DNA of 64,000 nt from Takakia lepidozioides. Its lineage: Eukaryota > Streptophyta > Takakiopsida > Takakiales > Takakiaceae. Both the position numbers and the translations under genes were made by a program. This document shows positions 46,282 through 58,568 of the stretch, piece by piece. The stretch's first letter is position 1, and the number at the start of each line of letters is the position of its first letter. The stretch spans positions 65,472,001-65,536,000 of the forward strand of contig CM060733.1 in NCBI GenBank assembly GCA_030704615.1, in the 5' to 3' direction. The notes under the pieces were generated by a model, which was not told the origin of the DNA, did no database searches, and worked only from the letters and a program-made list of their open reading frames with translations.

Positions 46282-49149
46282 ATGGACTCCCGTGTTTGGG
46301 TAAACGTGTACTTCCATCCTGATTCTCTAAAAGCTAAAATACGCTGCGACCAAGGATTTGCGATTGTCACTGAGCAGTACTTGTGTGTGAAGTTCGGGCT
46401 CCGCCCTGGAACGGTGTTTTTGGAAGAGGAGACGAAGGATGCTTATGGAAATTTTTCTGGAAAGTGTCGTCATTCTGCATGCAGATTTCGGAAAGGGCAA
46501 AGAGTGGCGGCTCCTAGCTTCTGAATCCATCCGGTACAGTGCAATTGGTGAAATCATGCCTAAAGAGTTCCCACGCTGGAACTTGGTTGATCCTCTTTCC
46601 ACAAGAGGGTCTGGCGTGCAAGATGTGAAGTCTGCCATGAGGGATGTGGGCACCTCTTCACAAGCAGAGAAGCCCAAACATGTGAAAAGGGAAATCGAGG
46701 AAAACAGGGAAACAGTCGTCCACGACTTATTAAGTGATGATGAAGACTGTATGGTCATTCCATCGTATGTTTCAAAGTCGTCCGTCACTAGGAGTGTTTA
46801 GATGTCAGCAGACAATGAGCACACACCCTCGGACTCAACTTCCATCCGCTCAGTAATCGACATATTGCGGAGGATGAAGACAACGGGTTCCCGGTCCAAT
46901 GACCTTCTTAGGCTTGATTACGACAAAACTCCAATCCATTCTGTGGAAACTTTGCCTGAAGTTGTGGATGGGAATGCTATCTACGAGTTCCCTCCAGTGC
47001 CGGCAGGCGCAGGCCCAGACGGCATGCTGGCAGGAATGAACAGGAAACATGACGGCCACCCTTGGTGTGTCACCAAAACTTCGTCGTCCAACCTGGGTGA
47101 TGGAGTTCGAGTGAGATATGTATTGTGTGTTGGGCATCTTAAATGTTTCTCGAGCACATGTTACCATTACACGAGCAGAGGCACCCGGAATGAGACTGAC
47201 TGGATTGGCAATTCGTCAACCCCATTTTGGCCTCAAGGTAGAGTTCCTGCAGGGATGTTCAACTGTGCCCATTGCAACGTAGCCCCTACGTGTATGGCAG
47301 TGTGCAATGCCAAGCAGTATTACGTTGGGACCGTCGGCCCAGCGTGCACCAGAGCATGCATTCACATCGGAAAGCATGACCACCCCGTCGCCAGAGGCAA
47401 TTGCAGAGTCGCTTTTCAACAAGCCCACGATATTATCAAGGAGGAGGTGAGGTTCAGGCCGGGAGCAAAACCAAAGCAGATACAGCTTGCATCCGCACAT
47501 AGAATTGCAATTGGCAAAATAATGTCGGAGGACGGAAGCACAAGAGAGAAGTTGGGCGAGGGGGACATGAAGGAGCTGCTGGAAGCTGTCTCCCATGTGT
47601 GCAACCCCAATGTCAGGAACCACATTGTCGGCTGCAAGAAACAAATCGGAAGAGGATCAGACATGCACTCCATCTTGGAAGTGAAGCGCACATGCGGCTA
47701 CGACTTCATCCAGGGCAGCTTCTTTCCCGGTCAAGGCTCAGAGACGGACAGGTGCTTCATATTTAAGATGTCAACGTGTGGACCGGGGAGCGGTGTCGAT
47801 TTGGTGAAGCGGATGACCAGTGGAGACCTCTCAAATTGCTGGGTCATGTTCGACCACATCAGGCGAATTACCAACCACGATTGGGTGACAATGGGGGCAC
47901 ATGTATACGACCTACATTGCAGAAAGTTGATGACCATTGCTATCTGCGAAATGAAAGGAGAAGACACAGATTCGGAGTTGCATATGTGGCGCGGAATTAA
48001 TGAGCAAATGGCGAGAGCGAAGTTGCCCCCTCCCGATTTTAGGGGCTTCATGGCTGACAATGCCCATGCGAACTAGGCTGCAGTGAGGAGGGTATATGGG
48101 GACGACCCAAAGACTCCAATGGAAGGTAAGGAGAGATCTTGCGGGTTCCACTTCATGCAGAGTTTGACGCAAAACACGAAAAGGTTCGTGGCGTCATGCC
48201 ACCGGCAGGATCATATCAGTATGTGCCTTGCGTGGAAAAATGCGAATTCCATCGACGAGGCGGAGACCGAGTTTGCAACCATGCAATTGTGGAGCGAGAT
48301 GTGTCGGCCTCGCAGTGGAGAATTACACGGACCCGTCTGTCATTTTGTGGCAAATGTTGTGCTGTTCGTGTCGACACCAACCAGAGATGCAATGAGATGA
48401 TTCGTAGAAGCCCGCAGGGCGGTGTGCCTGCCCCTTGCTTCACAAGGAGATTTGTGTGCGCAAAGTTTGTGGAGGCCACACTGAAGGAGTTTTGGTTCTG
48501 CAGGCACAACATCATGTCGTGTGTGTTTGGCAAGCCCAAGTATAGTGTACAAGGCATGCCTGAACCACCAGCAGTCTGGCCTGTGGCAACTCGTACAGAT
48601 CTTACCTTGGAGGAGGCAGACGCTCTAGGAAGTGCAGGGTTTCGACTGGTGGAGAGGACAGACGTTCCATGAAATCCAATTCCCAGTCGTCATCCTCCTC
48701 CCACGAGAAGCTCTTTGCCCCGCATACGGGTGGGTGACCCCGCAGCTTGGCCCACCCATCGGTGGGGGAAACTGAAAAGACGGCGGCCACCAACAAAGGC
48801 AAACGACACCAGGATGGCCAACGCTCTTGCAATGCCCTGCATAGTGCAAGGTTGCAGGGATGTTCCTCACCCCGGGATGGGGCGCATATTTCAGTTGTCA
48901 ACAGCCGGGTCTGCTGCGCATAGTGTCGTGTATGCAATCATGGTTTCTCAGTACCCAGCTTGCAACTGTGAGGACTTCCTTGTTATGGAATCGAGGAATG
49001 CAGCATACGTCCCCTGCAAACACCTTTATTACATTTTTCTGAAGCGCATGAGTTGCATATCCGCAGTGGACGTCTTCATTCATGCTCCAACACTGAGTTT
49101 CAACGAGCTGCACAAGGCCCTACGGCAGGATACAGATCGGACTGCTTGA
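46282..49149 (+). pseudogene. SWIM zinc-finger transposase (copy C, third relative)
   Basis: It starts MDSRVWVNVYFHPDSLKAKI and keeps most of the family plan. That plan includes YLCVKFGLRPGTVFLEEE, an acidic patch, HPWCVTKTSSSN, CAHC/CNAKQYYV/RACIHIGKHDHP (zinc region), WVMFDHIRRITNHDW, GFMADNAHAN-AAVRR, GFHFMQSL, PAPCFTRRFVCAKFVEATLKEFWFC, and the SWIM finger CNCEDFLVM...CKHLYYIFLKRM. A long frame (46802-48076) is intact. Defects are a frameshift near 46460, TAG at 46799 and TGG-to-TAG at 48074. A deletion near 48290 removes the segment holding the catalytic Glu (WWHFRYRQ to NMVESVHSSW). It is dead. It is clearly diverged from copies B and D, and its palindromes also differ. Confidence 0.82.
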
Positions 49150-49833
49150 CATTCCACATTCAGGAAGGAGAAAGTGGCAATTATATTTCATTCATCTTCT
49201 TGCACCCTATTTTTTTATGAGGAATTATACACTTGGTGGTGCCGCACCACCATGGCTCCAGGTGCATTTTGATGCCGCAATACATGAGAATGTGGTTTTT
49301 GGCCATGAATGGCATGGGCATGCTTTTTTTATTTTGGTTATGTCTATAAATGGATAGAGGAAAGCATACATTGTGTGGAGATACACGGGTATTGTGGCCT
49401 ATTTCAGCGCCGTTATTGGTCTGTATACTGCATAGTGCTTCCTTGTTACTGCTCTTCATTCAATTTGTGGTGATTTCGCAGCCCATCTTGGCATTTTCGT
49501 CCACCTTTATGAGAAGACTCCAATTTGCTACCAATACATTGTCAGTGTTATGCAAATGTGATGCCTTTACAAGATTGCTAGTTCTGTGTCCCAGTGGGAA
49601 GGGTCATACTGCACATTCTAGCATTTGCATACTGCACCTTGTGCAAACAGCAATCCATACGACAAAAGACACGTCCCAGCATACTGGCAGTGAATTGCAA
49701 AAAACCTTAACAAAAGATTATCCAAGCATGTATATTCCCCATATGGCACAGGGAAGCTACTTGATTTTTGAAGCAAAATGTATGTGCCATGAGTGTTGGC
49801 GAGTCGAAACATGTCTACTCTAGCATGCAAGAC
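49150..49833. other. No gene seen
   Basis: Intergenic part of the third relative. A near-palindrome TGGTGGTGCCGCACCACCA lies at about 49233. Nothing else recognised. Confidence 0.4.
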
Positions 49834-50397
49834 CTATGGTCCCCTCGCCCAAAAAGAAGGAACTGGAACTGGCCTCTCAAGGACCTCCTGAGTGACCGGG
49901 TGCCGATATTTGAACAAAATGTCAGCGGTTTCTGTCGCCCGGTTGAAACTAACGAGGATGTCGTGTTTATTGATAGCGCCCCCTTTGTAGAAGGACATTT
50001 TCACAGTGGGCCCTGTGTTCCCCTCCTCCTCATCCTCATAACTGAAGAAAATGTCCCCACTTTCCGAGCCAGGCCATCCACGCGTGAAGTTTTCACCTAT
50101 GCACTCATCATACGTCCACTCGCAATAATTCCAGCGATACAGCAACGCTGTGCGTGATCTGTTCGGCTCCCACTCAAGCGGAAAGTCCAGGTCCATGATG
50201 TGTAGGAACCACCTGCTCCCCAGCCGGGGTCCAGGAGAATCGTGCAATCCTGGAAGAAACTCCATTGCTCTCAGCTGGACAAGTCGAGGATCGTCCCTGT
50301 AAACATCTAGGAAGACAATGATGTCATTTGCTTTCGGGACAATGACTCCCGTCTGGCGTCGATAGATGTGATTCGGGCACGACATGGCCTCACGACA
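49834..50397 (-). pseudogene. Small conserved transposon gene, third relative, cut by copy 2
   Basis: Homologue of the small paralogues of copies 1 and 2. It shows CREAMSCPNHIYRR, ANDIIVFLDVYRDD, RWFLHIMDLDFPLEW, ALLYRWNYCEWTYDECIGEN, GDIFFSYEDEEE, VKMSFYKGGAINKHDILVS and EVLERPVPVPSFW. The frame is intact over 188 codons, but the 5' part is missing because copy 2 starts at 50398, inside the coding region. The remaining N-terminus should lie beyond the right end of copy 2, outside this window. Conservation of Trp/Cys positions across three diverged versions argues that the protein is functional in the element's life cycle. Its role is unknown. Confidence 0.72.
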
Positions 50398-50530
50398 GGG
50401 GGCTGCTATTTCATGAGCCATGAGCCATGAGCGGCATGAGCCATGAGCAGAGTCGTAAGTGTGGAAAAAAACATGAGCAGCACTATTTTCCGGAAATGAG
50501 TGTCCGCGGGAATAGGGTTTAGGGTGCCAC
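50398..50530 (+). repeat. Left terminal inverted repeat, copy 2
   Basis: Same structure as in copy 1: terminal GGGGGCTGCTATTT, CATGAGC direct repeats, an A run and CGCGGGAATAGGGTTTAGGG. Confidence 0.85.
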
Positions 50531-50860
50531 GGTCATAGGGGGAGAAGGACCTCCCGATGAAGGAGGTTCGGCAATGTTATTTAGAATTATATATTGAAAG
50601 GCAATGTTTCGCGAATGGTAGGGTGGTACTGCTCTGTACAATGGGGGCCCATTTCAGCCTACCAGCCACTTGCAAAATCCACCCACACTCCCAATCCCAA
50701 ACGAAATGAGCAATGACGCATTCTCGGAACGATGGACACAGAATAGAATAAAAAGAGGGCACAATGAGGTTTTTATTGATCCACATAAATTGCATTTTAA
50801 GCACGTCTACTGTGCTGATTGTGCAATCAAATCTTTAGCCCTGTGCCTACTGAATACAAG

Positions 50861-51691
50861 TCACGTTGTCAATGGGACTTCGACTGCTCTCAGAACTAGC
50901 TCATGAGTCATGGGGCTCCTCCAAGTAAAGTCGATTGCAGCCGTTGTACCGCCCCTAGTGATGTTCACCACAATGTCCTGCCCTTCAATCATACCACCAT
51001 CGAATATGGAAATCTTCACGTTTTCGTCGTCCACACCAATGCGAATGTCCCCATACAATGGAGAAGAGGAGCGCACTCCTTCAGGAGAATAGGTCTCTCC
51101 GATGGAGTCCACCCACGTCCAGTGGCAGCAGTTCCACCGCAACAGCATAGCAGTGCGCCTTCTTCTGCATGGGTGACCGTCGTAGCTGGGAAAATCGGAA
51201 TCGAGGATGCGCAGGAGCCACGGACTCCTCAGACCAAGATCGTCACCCCGCTCGAAGGCGTAGTGGCCTTGGATATACTCAAAAGCCACCAATGTTTCCA
51301 CAATCGAACCAGTATCTTCTCTGTAATCTGTGTACCAGATAACAATGTCTCCCGATGTGGCCGAATACATTGCATAATCGATGCCTCCAAATGGGCAGTC
51401 GTCCCGGTTCCGGAAGCACGGCATCTTTGCAAAGGAGGACCTGAGGACGACTTGGATGCCGATGACCTTGCGGACAGCTACGAAGCCCTTAGATTTTGGA
51501 AATGATGCGAAGCGGAAGAGCAGTCCGGCCTCCAATAATGGAGCATCTGGGTCGCACGTACCCACCGACGGAGGTGGAACATGTTCATCACGCCAGCGGT
51601 GGATGAACCCATACATCTTTCTCATCAACAAGTTATAGTTTGAGATCTGCCACCGAAGTCCATCCCCCCGGATGGAAATTCGGCGCCGCAT
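50861..51691 (-). CDS. Small conserved transposon gene, left paralogue (copy 2, intact)
   Basis: An uninterrupted 276-codon frame, the best-preserved member of this family in the window. The ATG at 51691 lies inside a single element palindrome (ATGCGGCGCCGAATTTCC), so the first residues MRRRIS come from it. A start at a later Met (for example MRKMYG) is equally possible. Blocks include FRFASFPKSKGFVAVRK, MPCFRNRDDCPFGGIDYAMY, SGDIVIWYTDYREDTGS, LRSPWLLRILDSDFPSYDG, RTAMLLRWNCCHWTWVDSIG, YGDIRIGVDDENVKISIFDG, EGQDIVVNITRGG and HELVLRAVEVPL. There is no signal peptide or membrane segment. The conserved Cys pairs could bind metal. I do not recognise the fold. It lies head to head with its paralogue at 51851. 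Confidence 0.7.
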   Translation of the reverse strand: MRRRISIRGDGLRWQISNYNLLMRKMYGFIHRWRDEHVPPPSVGTCDPDAPLLEAGLLFRFASFPKSKGFVAVRKVIGIQVVLRSSFAKMPCFRNRDDCPFGGIDYAMYSATSGDIVIWYTDYREDTGSIVETLVAFEYIQGHYAFERGDDLGLRSPWLLRILDSDFPSYDGHPCRRRRTAMLLRWNCCHWTWVDSIGETYSPEGVRSSSPLYGDIRIGVDDENVKISIFDGGMIEGQDIVVNITRGGTTAAIDFTWRSPMTHELVLRAVEVPLTT

Positions 51692-51899
51692 TTACATCGA
51701 AGAGGGGATGGACTTCATCGTGTCCAGTGGCTATCGGCCCACCTGGCAGTGACTGCCCATAGTTTGCATGGCAGGGTAGGAAACTGAAACGGCTACATTC
51801 ATGCAGCAGCCAATCTTCATCGGTCCAGGATCCTGTAGGGGGAAATTTAAATGTGCCCTGGAGTATTTGTGAGGAATTGCAGCGTTAGCTTGAACTTTT

Positions 51900-52547
51900 T
51901 CCAGCCACCGCGCTGCTCTTCCTCCATCCGGGAGCTGCTGTCATTGAGCGTACTCCGCTACTCTTTTTCAAGGATGCCGTGCCGCCGAAATCCAGCCGAC
52001 TGCCATTATCATGGCCACGATTATGCTATGTTCAAACCAGAATCAGGAGACATCATTGTCTGGCTCTCTGTTTTCACAGACTGGAATCAAGCAAGAGTCT
52101 TTGCGAGCAATGGAGTATCTGGAGGGCTATTACCGCTTTGAGCGAGGTGAGGGCGAGGGTCAATGCGGTCCGTGGGTCCTGAAAATTGTTGACCTCGATA
52201 TACCAAGCTGGAAAGGGATGCCGGACAGATCACGCACGGCCTCGCTTTGGCGCTGGAACTGCTGCCAGTGGACCAGGGAGGACGGCACCGGGGAAAACTA
52301 TATACGTGCAGATCACTCCGCTCTTCCAGTGTATGGAGACATTCGGCTGAGTTGCGAAGACGAATCGCACGGGCACATGAGGCCCACAGTGACCTTGTCA
52401 ATGTATGATGGTGGTATCATTGATGGACATGACATTGTCGTCGGCTCCAGCAAGGGCAGCAGAACGACCGCATTGCAGTTTACCTCGAGGTGCCGCAGCA
52501 GTAATGAGCTTGTTTTGAGGGGTATCGAAGTTCCGTCGACTTGGTGA
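51900..52547 (+). pseudogene. Small conserved transposon gene, right paralogue (copy 2, one frameshift)
   Basis: Reads VLRYSFSRMPCRRNPADCHYHGHDYAMFKPESGDIIVWLSVFTD, then shifts frame near 52080 into the 178-codon frame with AMEYLEGYYRFERGEGE, PWVLKIVDLDIPSWKG, SLWRWNCCQWTRED, YGDIRLSCEDES, VTLSMYDGGIIDGHDIVVG and SSNELVLRGIEVPSTW. Copy 1 is also broken at this point but with a different indel. Copy 2 keeps six bases (FTD) that copy 1 lost. It diverges from the left paralogue across a ~160-bp shared upstream region. Confidence 0.7.
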
Positions 52548-52799
52548 AGCCCATGTAGAAGGAGGAAGGGCTTAGTTTTGTCTGCAGTTGGTAAATGTGA
52601 GACATCGTGTCCGATCAATAAACCCATCGTACCTCACTTCTGTATGATTGTGTTTCATTCTGTTGAATAACTGTCGGAATTGGCCCACTGTTTACAATTT
52701 GATGTCTCATTTGTACAATTTGTCTGTCCGGATGAATATACCAAAGTAATCGGTATGAGAGTCATGTGTCTAGAATATACCAGAGTAACGCCATGTCGG

Positions 52800-53600
52800 A
52801 CATGGAAATGCGGCACCGCATTTCCATGTCGAACATTGGAATACAGTTCCGCATTTCCATGTCGGACAAGGAAATGCGGTGCCGCATTTCAGTGCCGACA
52901 TGGAAATGTATGAACCGCATTTCAGTGTCGGACAATGGAATGCGGTGCATCATTTCCGTCTAGGTACACGAAATAAATTGGACAAACATCGAGGTTGGCA
53001 TTGCAAATGCGGCGACGCATTTCCAGCTTGGCAATGGAAACTTCTTTTTTGACAAGGGAATGCGGTGCCAAATTTCCGTCCAACACTTTGAAAAGTGTGA
53101 CATTTCCGACCAGCGCGATGGAATGCGTTACCGCATTTCCGTGAGAGGGTCTGCAAATGGACAAATTGCGATGTCCGTTCTGGAAATGCGGCGCCGCATT
53201 TCCATGTCCGTCATCGACTTTTTTTTGACAATGGAATGCGTTGCCAATTTTTGCTGATGGGCCTGCAGTTCGAACAACGACCATCCCCAATGTGGAAATG
53301 CGGCACCGCATTTCCAATTCCGCCATCTCCACCTCCTTCTTCGACCTCCTTGTTCGACCTCTGTAAGCGTGGTGGCATCCATGCAATGAGCGGGAGAGGC
53401 CAAAACTGGCGTGTGGACAAAGGAAATTTTGGAAATGCGGCACCGCATTTTCAATCGGCCGATTACTTTTTACTATGCCAACATTGAAATGGAAAATTTA
53501 GTCCCTCCCCTCTTTTGGAAATGCGGTGCCGCATTTCCAAAAGAGGTTTTTAGAGTTGCCAAAATTTTGGAAATGCGGTGCCCCATTTCTGATTTTGGGA
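52800..53600. repeat. Palindrome array I, copy 2
   Basis: About fourteen AAATGCGGNNCCGCATTT-type sites, for example near 52807, 52877, 53007, 53186, 53299, 53433, 53521 and 53573. It is longer at its left end than in copy 1, where the first units are deleted. It separates the small-gene pair from the 3' end of the ParB-methyltransferase gene. Confidence 0.88.
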
Positions 53601-53725
53601 GCGTCGTGGTTTGGGCGATTGTGTGGCTGGAATGCACACTGGAGAGGGTCACGAATGTCGGGGAGAATTTCCTTTATATACTCTGGAAGAGAATTTACAT
53701 TTACAGAGACTTCATTAAAATTCTA

Positions 53726-56700
53726 TTAATCTTGAAAATCATCCGAATCCTCATCCTGTTCTAGACTGTCCTGCTCCGCCTCCACCCCCTCAGTGCCTTT
53801 CTCATCTCCAGCGGACTGCTCGTTGGCCAGGCTTTCGAAAATCCCATCTTCCCCTTGCGGAACTGTCCATCTCACCTCCGTTGGGTCGTCTTCCTCCCTG
53901 TCTGCGTCGCTCTCATCCGCTGAATCACATATGTACTTTCGTACCCGTCTACCTGTCTGAGCTGCTGCCAACTCTTTCCTTATCCTTCTGTCCTCCCTAG
54001 CCCTCTCCAAAATCTGCTCTACTTTACTGGGATTCTCACTTCTTCTAATCGCTGTATTTGCGAGTTTAGCTGCATAACTAGGAAGGGAGTAGTCCCTCAC
54101 CGGGCTCGTCATGAAGTCGGCCCTCGCAAAGAACGGGACATTCTTCCTGGCAGGAAGTGTAGGCCCTACATGTTTCGACCCGGACCCTGCAATCCTGCAC
54201 ATGACAATCATCAACGAGACTAATGAGAACCACAGTCGGAAATTCGTTTGACAAAAATGACCCAGAAGGCTTTGCAAACTTACAATGTTTGCACTCACTC
54301 GTATTCCGGGTTCTCCTCCGCATCAATGTCCACTGTGTCTTCCTCGGACTCCGACGAATCCGAGAGTCCGCTCTGTCGGGAGCCTTAACATTCCGTTGCA
54401 GCCCTTCCAGATGGGATCCCCACACGGATGAATCCTCCTCGTAGGCAAAGAGGTGCCGGTCGGAAAACCGCCCAGCCCACATTGAGGCACCTGTTACAAT
54501 GCCATCCACACATTACAACATGGCGCTTCAGATGTTGCGAACTACATCCTAACGAGAATTTGCAGAACAGCATAGATCAAGATTCTGCATACCTGTCCCA
54601 CAGATGAGGTCGAGCACTGTGCCCTCCACGTCTGTGCATGTCTCCATAATTGTCTGAATGAAGGCAGGGCTCCGAGTCCGTGAGTACCGCAGGGGTTCCG
54701 TTGAAGTGAGGCTATGAGGGAGAAGTTCCTTGGGAACGTTGTTGAACAGAACGTCGTAATCGAGGGGGTCGCAGTTCGGGTCAACCTTTCCTCCCTCCTT
54801 CCGGAAAGCAAAGGTGGAGTTCTCCTTCACAAAGCAGTATGCATCGAACTGCTTCGTCTGCATACACAGGGGGGAACGATTAGAAACCGAATGCGGCACC
54901 GCATTTGAAAACACCCAAGCAAATGAATGGACGAGTGCCAGTGTCGTAATCACCTTCTTCCCTTCCGACCGAAGGCCCAGTGTGTTGATGCACGTCCACT
55001 TCTTTTTCAGAATCGGGACGGCGCTCTTGCGGGTCCACTTCGCAATTCCTGTCTGAGTGTTTTTTCCTCTGCTCGCCAGGACAACCACACAGCCTCTGTC
55101 GTCCAACACCATGCGGGCAAGCCCGAATCCTTTCTTCCAAAAGTCCTCCGAGTACCTGTTCCAAGATGGCAAAGCTTGCAGTCCTTCCACAGGCTCTCCG
55201 TCCGGAATATCCAAGATGATCATATCGCAAGACCACTCGGTGGCATTTCCGCCCCTCCTACAATCCTTGTCTGCACACACCCTCTCAAAGAACGAGACCA
55301 TATTCTGAAATCCTGGGGTGTCGGAAGGCTCTTCGGCAGTCGCCTTCTTCAGTGCTCTGCCCTTCAGACCCTCCATGGTCTTCATGTATGCCAACTTGGC
55401 TGCCCGTCCATCCAAAGCCGCCAAGAAACTCTCATTTACACACTGGACTACTGTTTCGGGAGCCACTTTGGCCTCTTCATTTCCACCGGCTCGAAAGGGT
55501 GCCCCCCTGGGGGTTGAAGAGTGCCTTCTTTGCCGAGCCAGTTCTCGTGCCTCTCGTGACAACGGTGGGCACAGGGGAGGCAGCCTGCGTTTGGGCTGGT
55601 TGCAAAGTCTCCATCGGAGTCCTCTTCTTCGACCCCTTCTGTTGGGCCTGCACAGCTGCATCCACCGTCTTTTGTGCCATCTCAGCTGCCTTTCTGGATT
55701 CTTCCAGAGCAGCAGATTCCTTTGCCGACTTTGGCCCAGCAGGGACACGTCTTTCCTTTCTCTTCTCTTCTGCCAAGGCGTGCAGATCTTTCTCAGACTC
55801 GTCAACAATACCGCCAGACATATCCAGGTACCAGGGGCATCCAACGAGATGCGCGGGATGCCATTGTTTCTGCATCTCGGGTGTGTAGACACAGCTTGGG
55901 CCCGCCACGGTCCAAGCCATGAAGAACGGGGGCTCTTGAGCCAGGGCCCCTGTCTGAAGGAGCACGTATTTCATATACCTGCAGGGCAGTCAGCATGCGT
56001 GAGCATAAGATTGGACGAACCTACTCGCAGAGTGCCACCGAAAACATAAAATGCGAATGCGGTGCCGCATTTCCGAGACAAACCTCGTAACCAGGCTTCG
56101 CATACAAGGGCAGCTGTGCTTCACCTGTAAACAATTCGCATTGCAGCTTTCCCCGCTCCCTCCTGATGTGTAAACTCCACGCTCCTTCTTGCTGTCTGTA
56201 GCTCTCTGGCGAAAAGGTTGTCCTTGTACGCACATCTGAAACGTGTCACGTAGTCTTCCAATGTCTGTGTTCCATCCCATTTGACGTACAAGCCGAACGA
56301 ATTTGTGTGCATTACGACTTGCTCCTTCGCATTCGACATTACCTGCGATTCCCAAATGCATTGTCACGTAGCAGTTCAGGGAATTCATTTCAGAAAAGCA
56401 AATCTGGGGAAGTACCTTGAATTACCTGGAACCACCAAGTCATGCGGTTGAGCCACACATCCACTGCAGGGTCGGAAACTTCCAGTGGAAAAGACCACAT
56501 TGTCCTTATGCTCTCGGATGCATTCCAGATCGACAGCCACCGTGTCTGCCATTTCCGATCCAATGTCAGGAGCTGGAAGAGAGTGGCTATTGCTAGGAAG
56601 GAACTTCAGTGCATTGAAACCTCACCTTCTCTTTCGCCTCACACATGCCGTTGAGAGGTGATGCAGTTTCTCCAATTGCATGGTCGGCTGCATGGCCCGA

Positions 56701-58568
56701 GAATAGTGTTTTGCAATCTCGGGGATGAAGTCCTTTCCAAGTGCCGGATCTGCAATTGCCACCAGCTTCACAAGCTTTGACTTGTATTTGGTTCTGGACT
56801 TGACACCGGCTTCCTTCAAGTGCTCAGTCAATGACTGCAACGTTTTGACCTGCCCCTCACTTTCCATGAAGAAGCGTTTGGCATGGGCCAAATCCAGCTT
56901 GATGTTTGACTGCCAACAAAAACATGCAGAAGCGTTACATTCGATTCATGTGGAAAGATTACTGGAAATTTCAATAAAAGGATGAGCAGAGGGAAATTGG
57001 AGGACGACTTACTTCGTATATCACCTCCACCATTCCATCCATAGTGAGACGATACCATGTCCGGTCATTTTTGCACGGCTTTCTGAATGAGCTCGGGCTC
57101 CAGCATTTCCGCAAACATCTGCGGATCAGTGAGACCAGTTTTCCTCACCCTGTACAGCATATGTGCCATGTGGGTATGCACGTACGCATTTTCAGTGACC
57201 CTGCAAGGCACACTCTCCAGTTCAGTACACGAAAGCACGGAAACAAACAGATTGGAAACCGAAATGCGGCACCGCATTTCGAACGTGCTAGGGAGGGTAT
57301 GAGTATCTTACGAGTTGAGGTCCGCCATGGCATTCTTGAGCAGGAGGAGTCTGCCGCCTTCACCTTGAGGATGACACACTCCACCATGTAATGCCAGCCA
57401 ATGTGCTTGGCATGGTTCTGCTTGATGTACTCCCACCAGGCGAGAAGTCGGTGATTCCCGTCCCACACAAAGAACATTTTACCCGACATATGGCCGAAGT
57501 CTGGATCACCCTTCAGCGTCGCCTCGAATTCGTTGTTGCGAGTGTGCCAGTGGGTATCCCACGTTGACAATTCATCGGCAGTGGGTCCACGAGTTTCGCC
57601 GTCCTCATTCTCAATGGAAACGTAAAACGCTGCCGATCCCAGACGGTACCCTTCTCGAAATGCGAACTTGAGCTTATCCACATCTCCGGGAAGGGCCTGC
57701 CTGACGATGGGAAGGGAGACCATGCGACAGAGTGGGATTCGAAGAGTCCGCTGGAATACCCTGCTGCCCAGAACTCTGCCAATGCTACTGTGTGTCTCCT
57801 CCAACATTTTATCCGCTGCACTTTTGAAATCCTCCGGAGACATGTCTGTAGGTGCCGGTAGTGGCTGAGCAGCTGGAGCATCCTCAACTGGAGCTGCACT
57901 CTGGGGCCTGTCTGCGGGCAATTCTGCCATTGCAGAGGCCTCCTCCGGGCCTGCTTGCTCATCGGTGGTGAGGTCTTGCTGCGAACGTTGAGCGGCAGCA
58001 CCCTCCTCCGGTACCAAATCGACAGAAACGGTCGATCCCATTGCCTTCGCTGCAGCAGAGTCGGCCCCAACATCTGCAGGCGGGAAATCCTCCAGGAACT
58101 GAGCTTCAGCTCGTGGAAGCGGTTTTGCGGGAGATTGTTCGGCCGTCGCCCTGATTGCCTTCTGCTTCCTCATCCTTGCAGGTGAAGGTGTCTGCTGCAA
58201 TTGAATCTGTCTTTTACTAGGCTGCTTCATTCGCGTTGGTGGGGGTGAATCGGCCTGAGCCGGTTCAGAAACCAGTAGAGGGACGGGCTGCTTCTTCTTC
58301 TTCGACTTTGCTGGAGAAGGGCCCGACCCCTGCTGGCGATTCTCCATGACCGAAGAACGCGAGTCGATCTCTGGGGCTTTGAACTTGCCCTTCGAAGCCG
58401 CGTCTTGAAACGCACAGGGCTAGGCCCGGCAGGAATACCCGCGCTCGGGGATCGGGTGGGTGTACGTGCTGCAGCTAGCTCCTCGGACTCTTCCTGCGGC
58501 TCTTCGGATTCCTGCGATCCCTCCAGCACGTCCACCTTTCCTGTTAGGCATGCAAACATGTTCTGCAT
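53726..58568 (-). pseudogene. ParB-like domain plus beta-class amino-methyltransferase-like gene (copy 2)
   Basis: Same exon plan as in copy 1. Exon 1 starts at the ATG at 58568 (MQNMFACLTGKVDVLEGSQ). After one frameshift near 58410, relative to copy 1, it runs unbroken through the Pro/Ala linker and the ParB-like IPLCRMVSLPIVR...DGNHRLLAWWEYIK. The exon RTMWSFPLEVSDPAVDVWLNRMTWWFQ is intact here but frameshifted in copy 1. In the middle exon about 120 bp are missing near 55620, removing the Lys-rich RTRQQGAAVV...DFATSPPP linker present in copy 1, and the frame changes there. The catalytic-position DIPDG, SAM motif LDLICGTG + ASMWAGRFSDRHLFAYEED and the C-terminal RKNVPFFARADFM and acidic tail EQDSLEQDEDSDDFQD are kept. 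An upstream Arg-rich frame (58838-58630) may be a separate or 5'-UTR exon. Confidence 0.72.
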
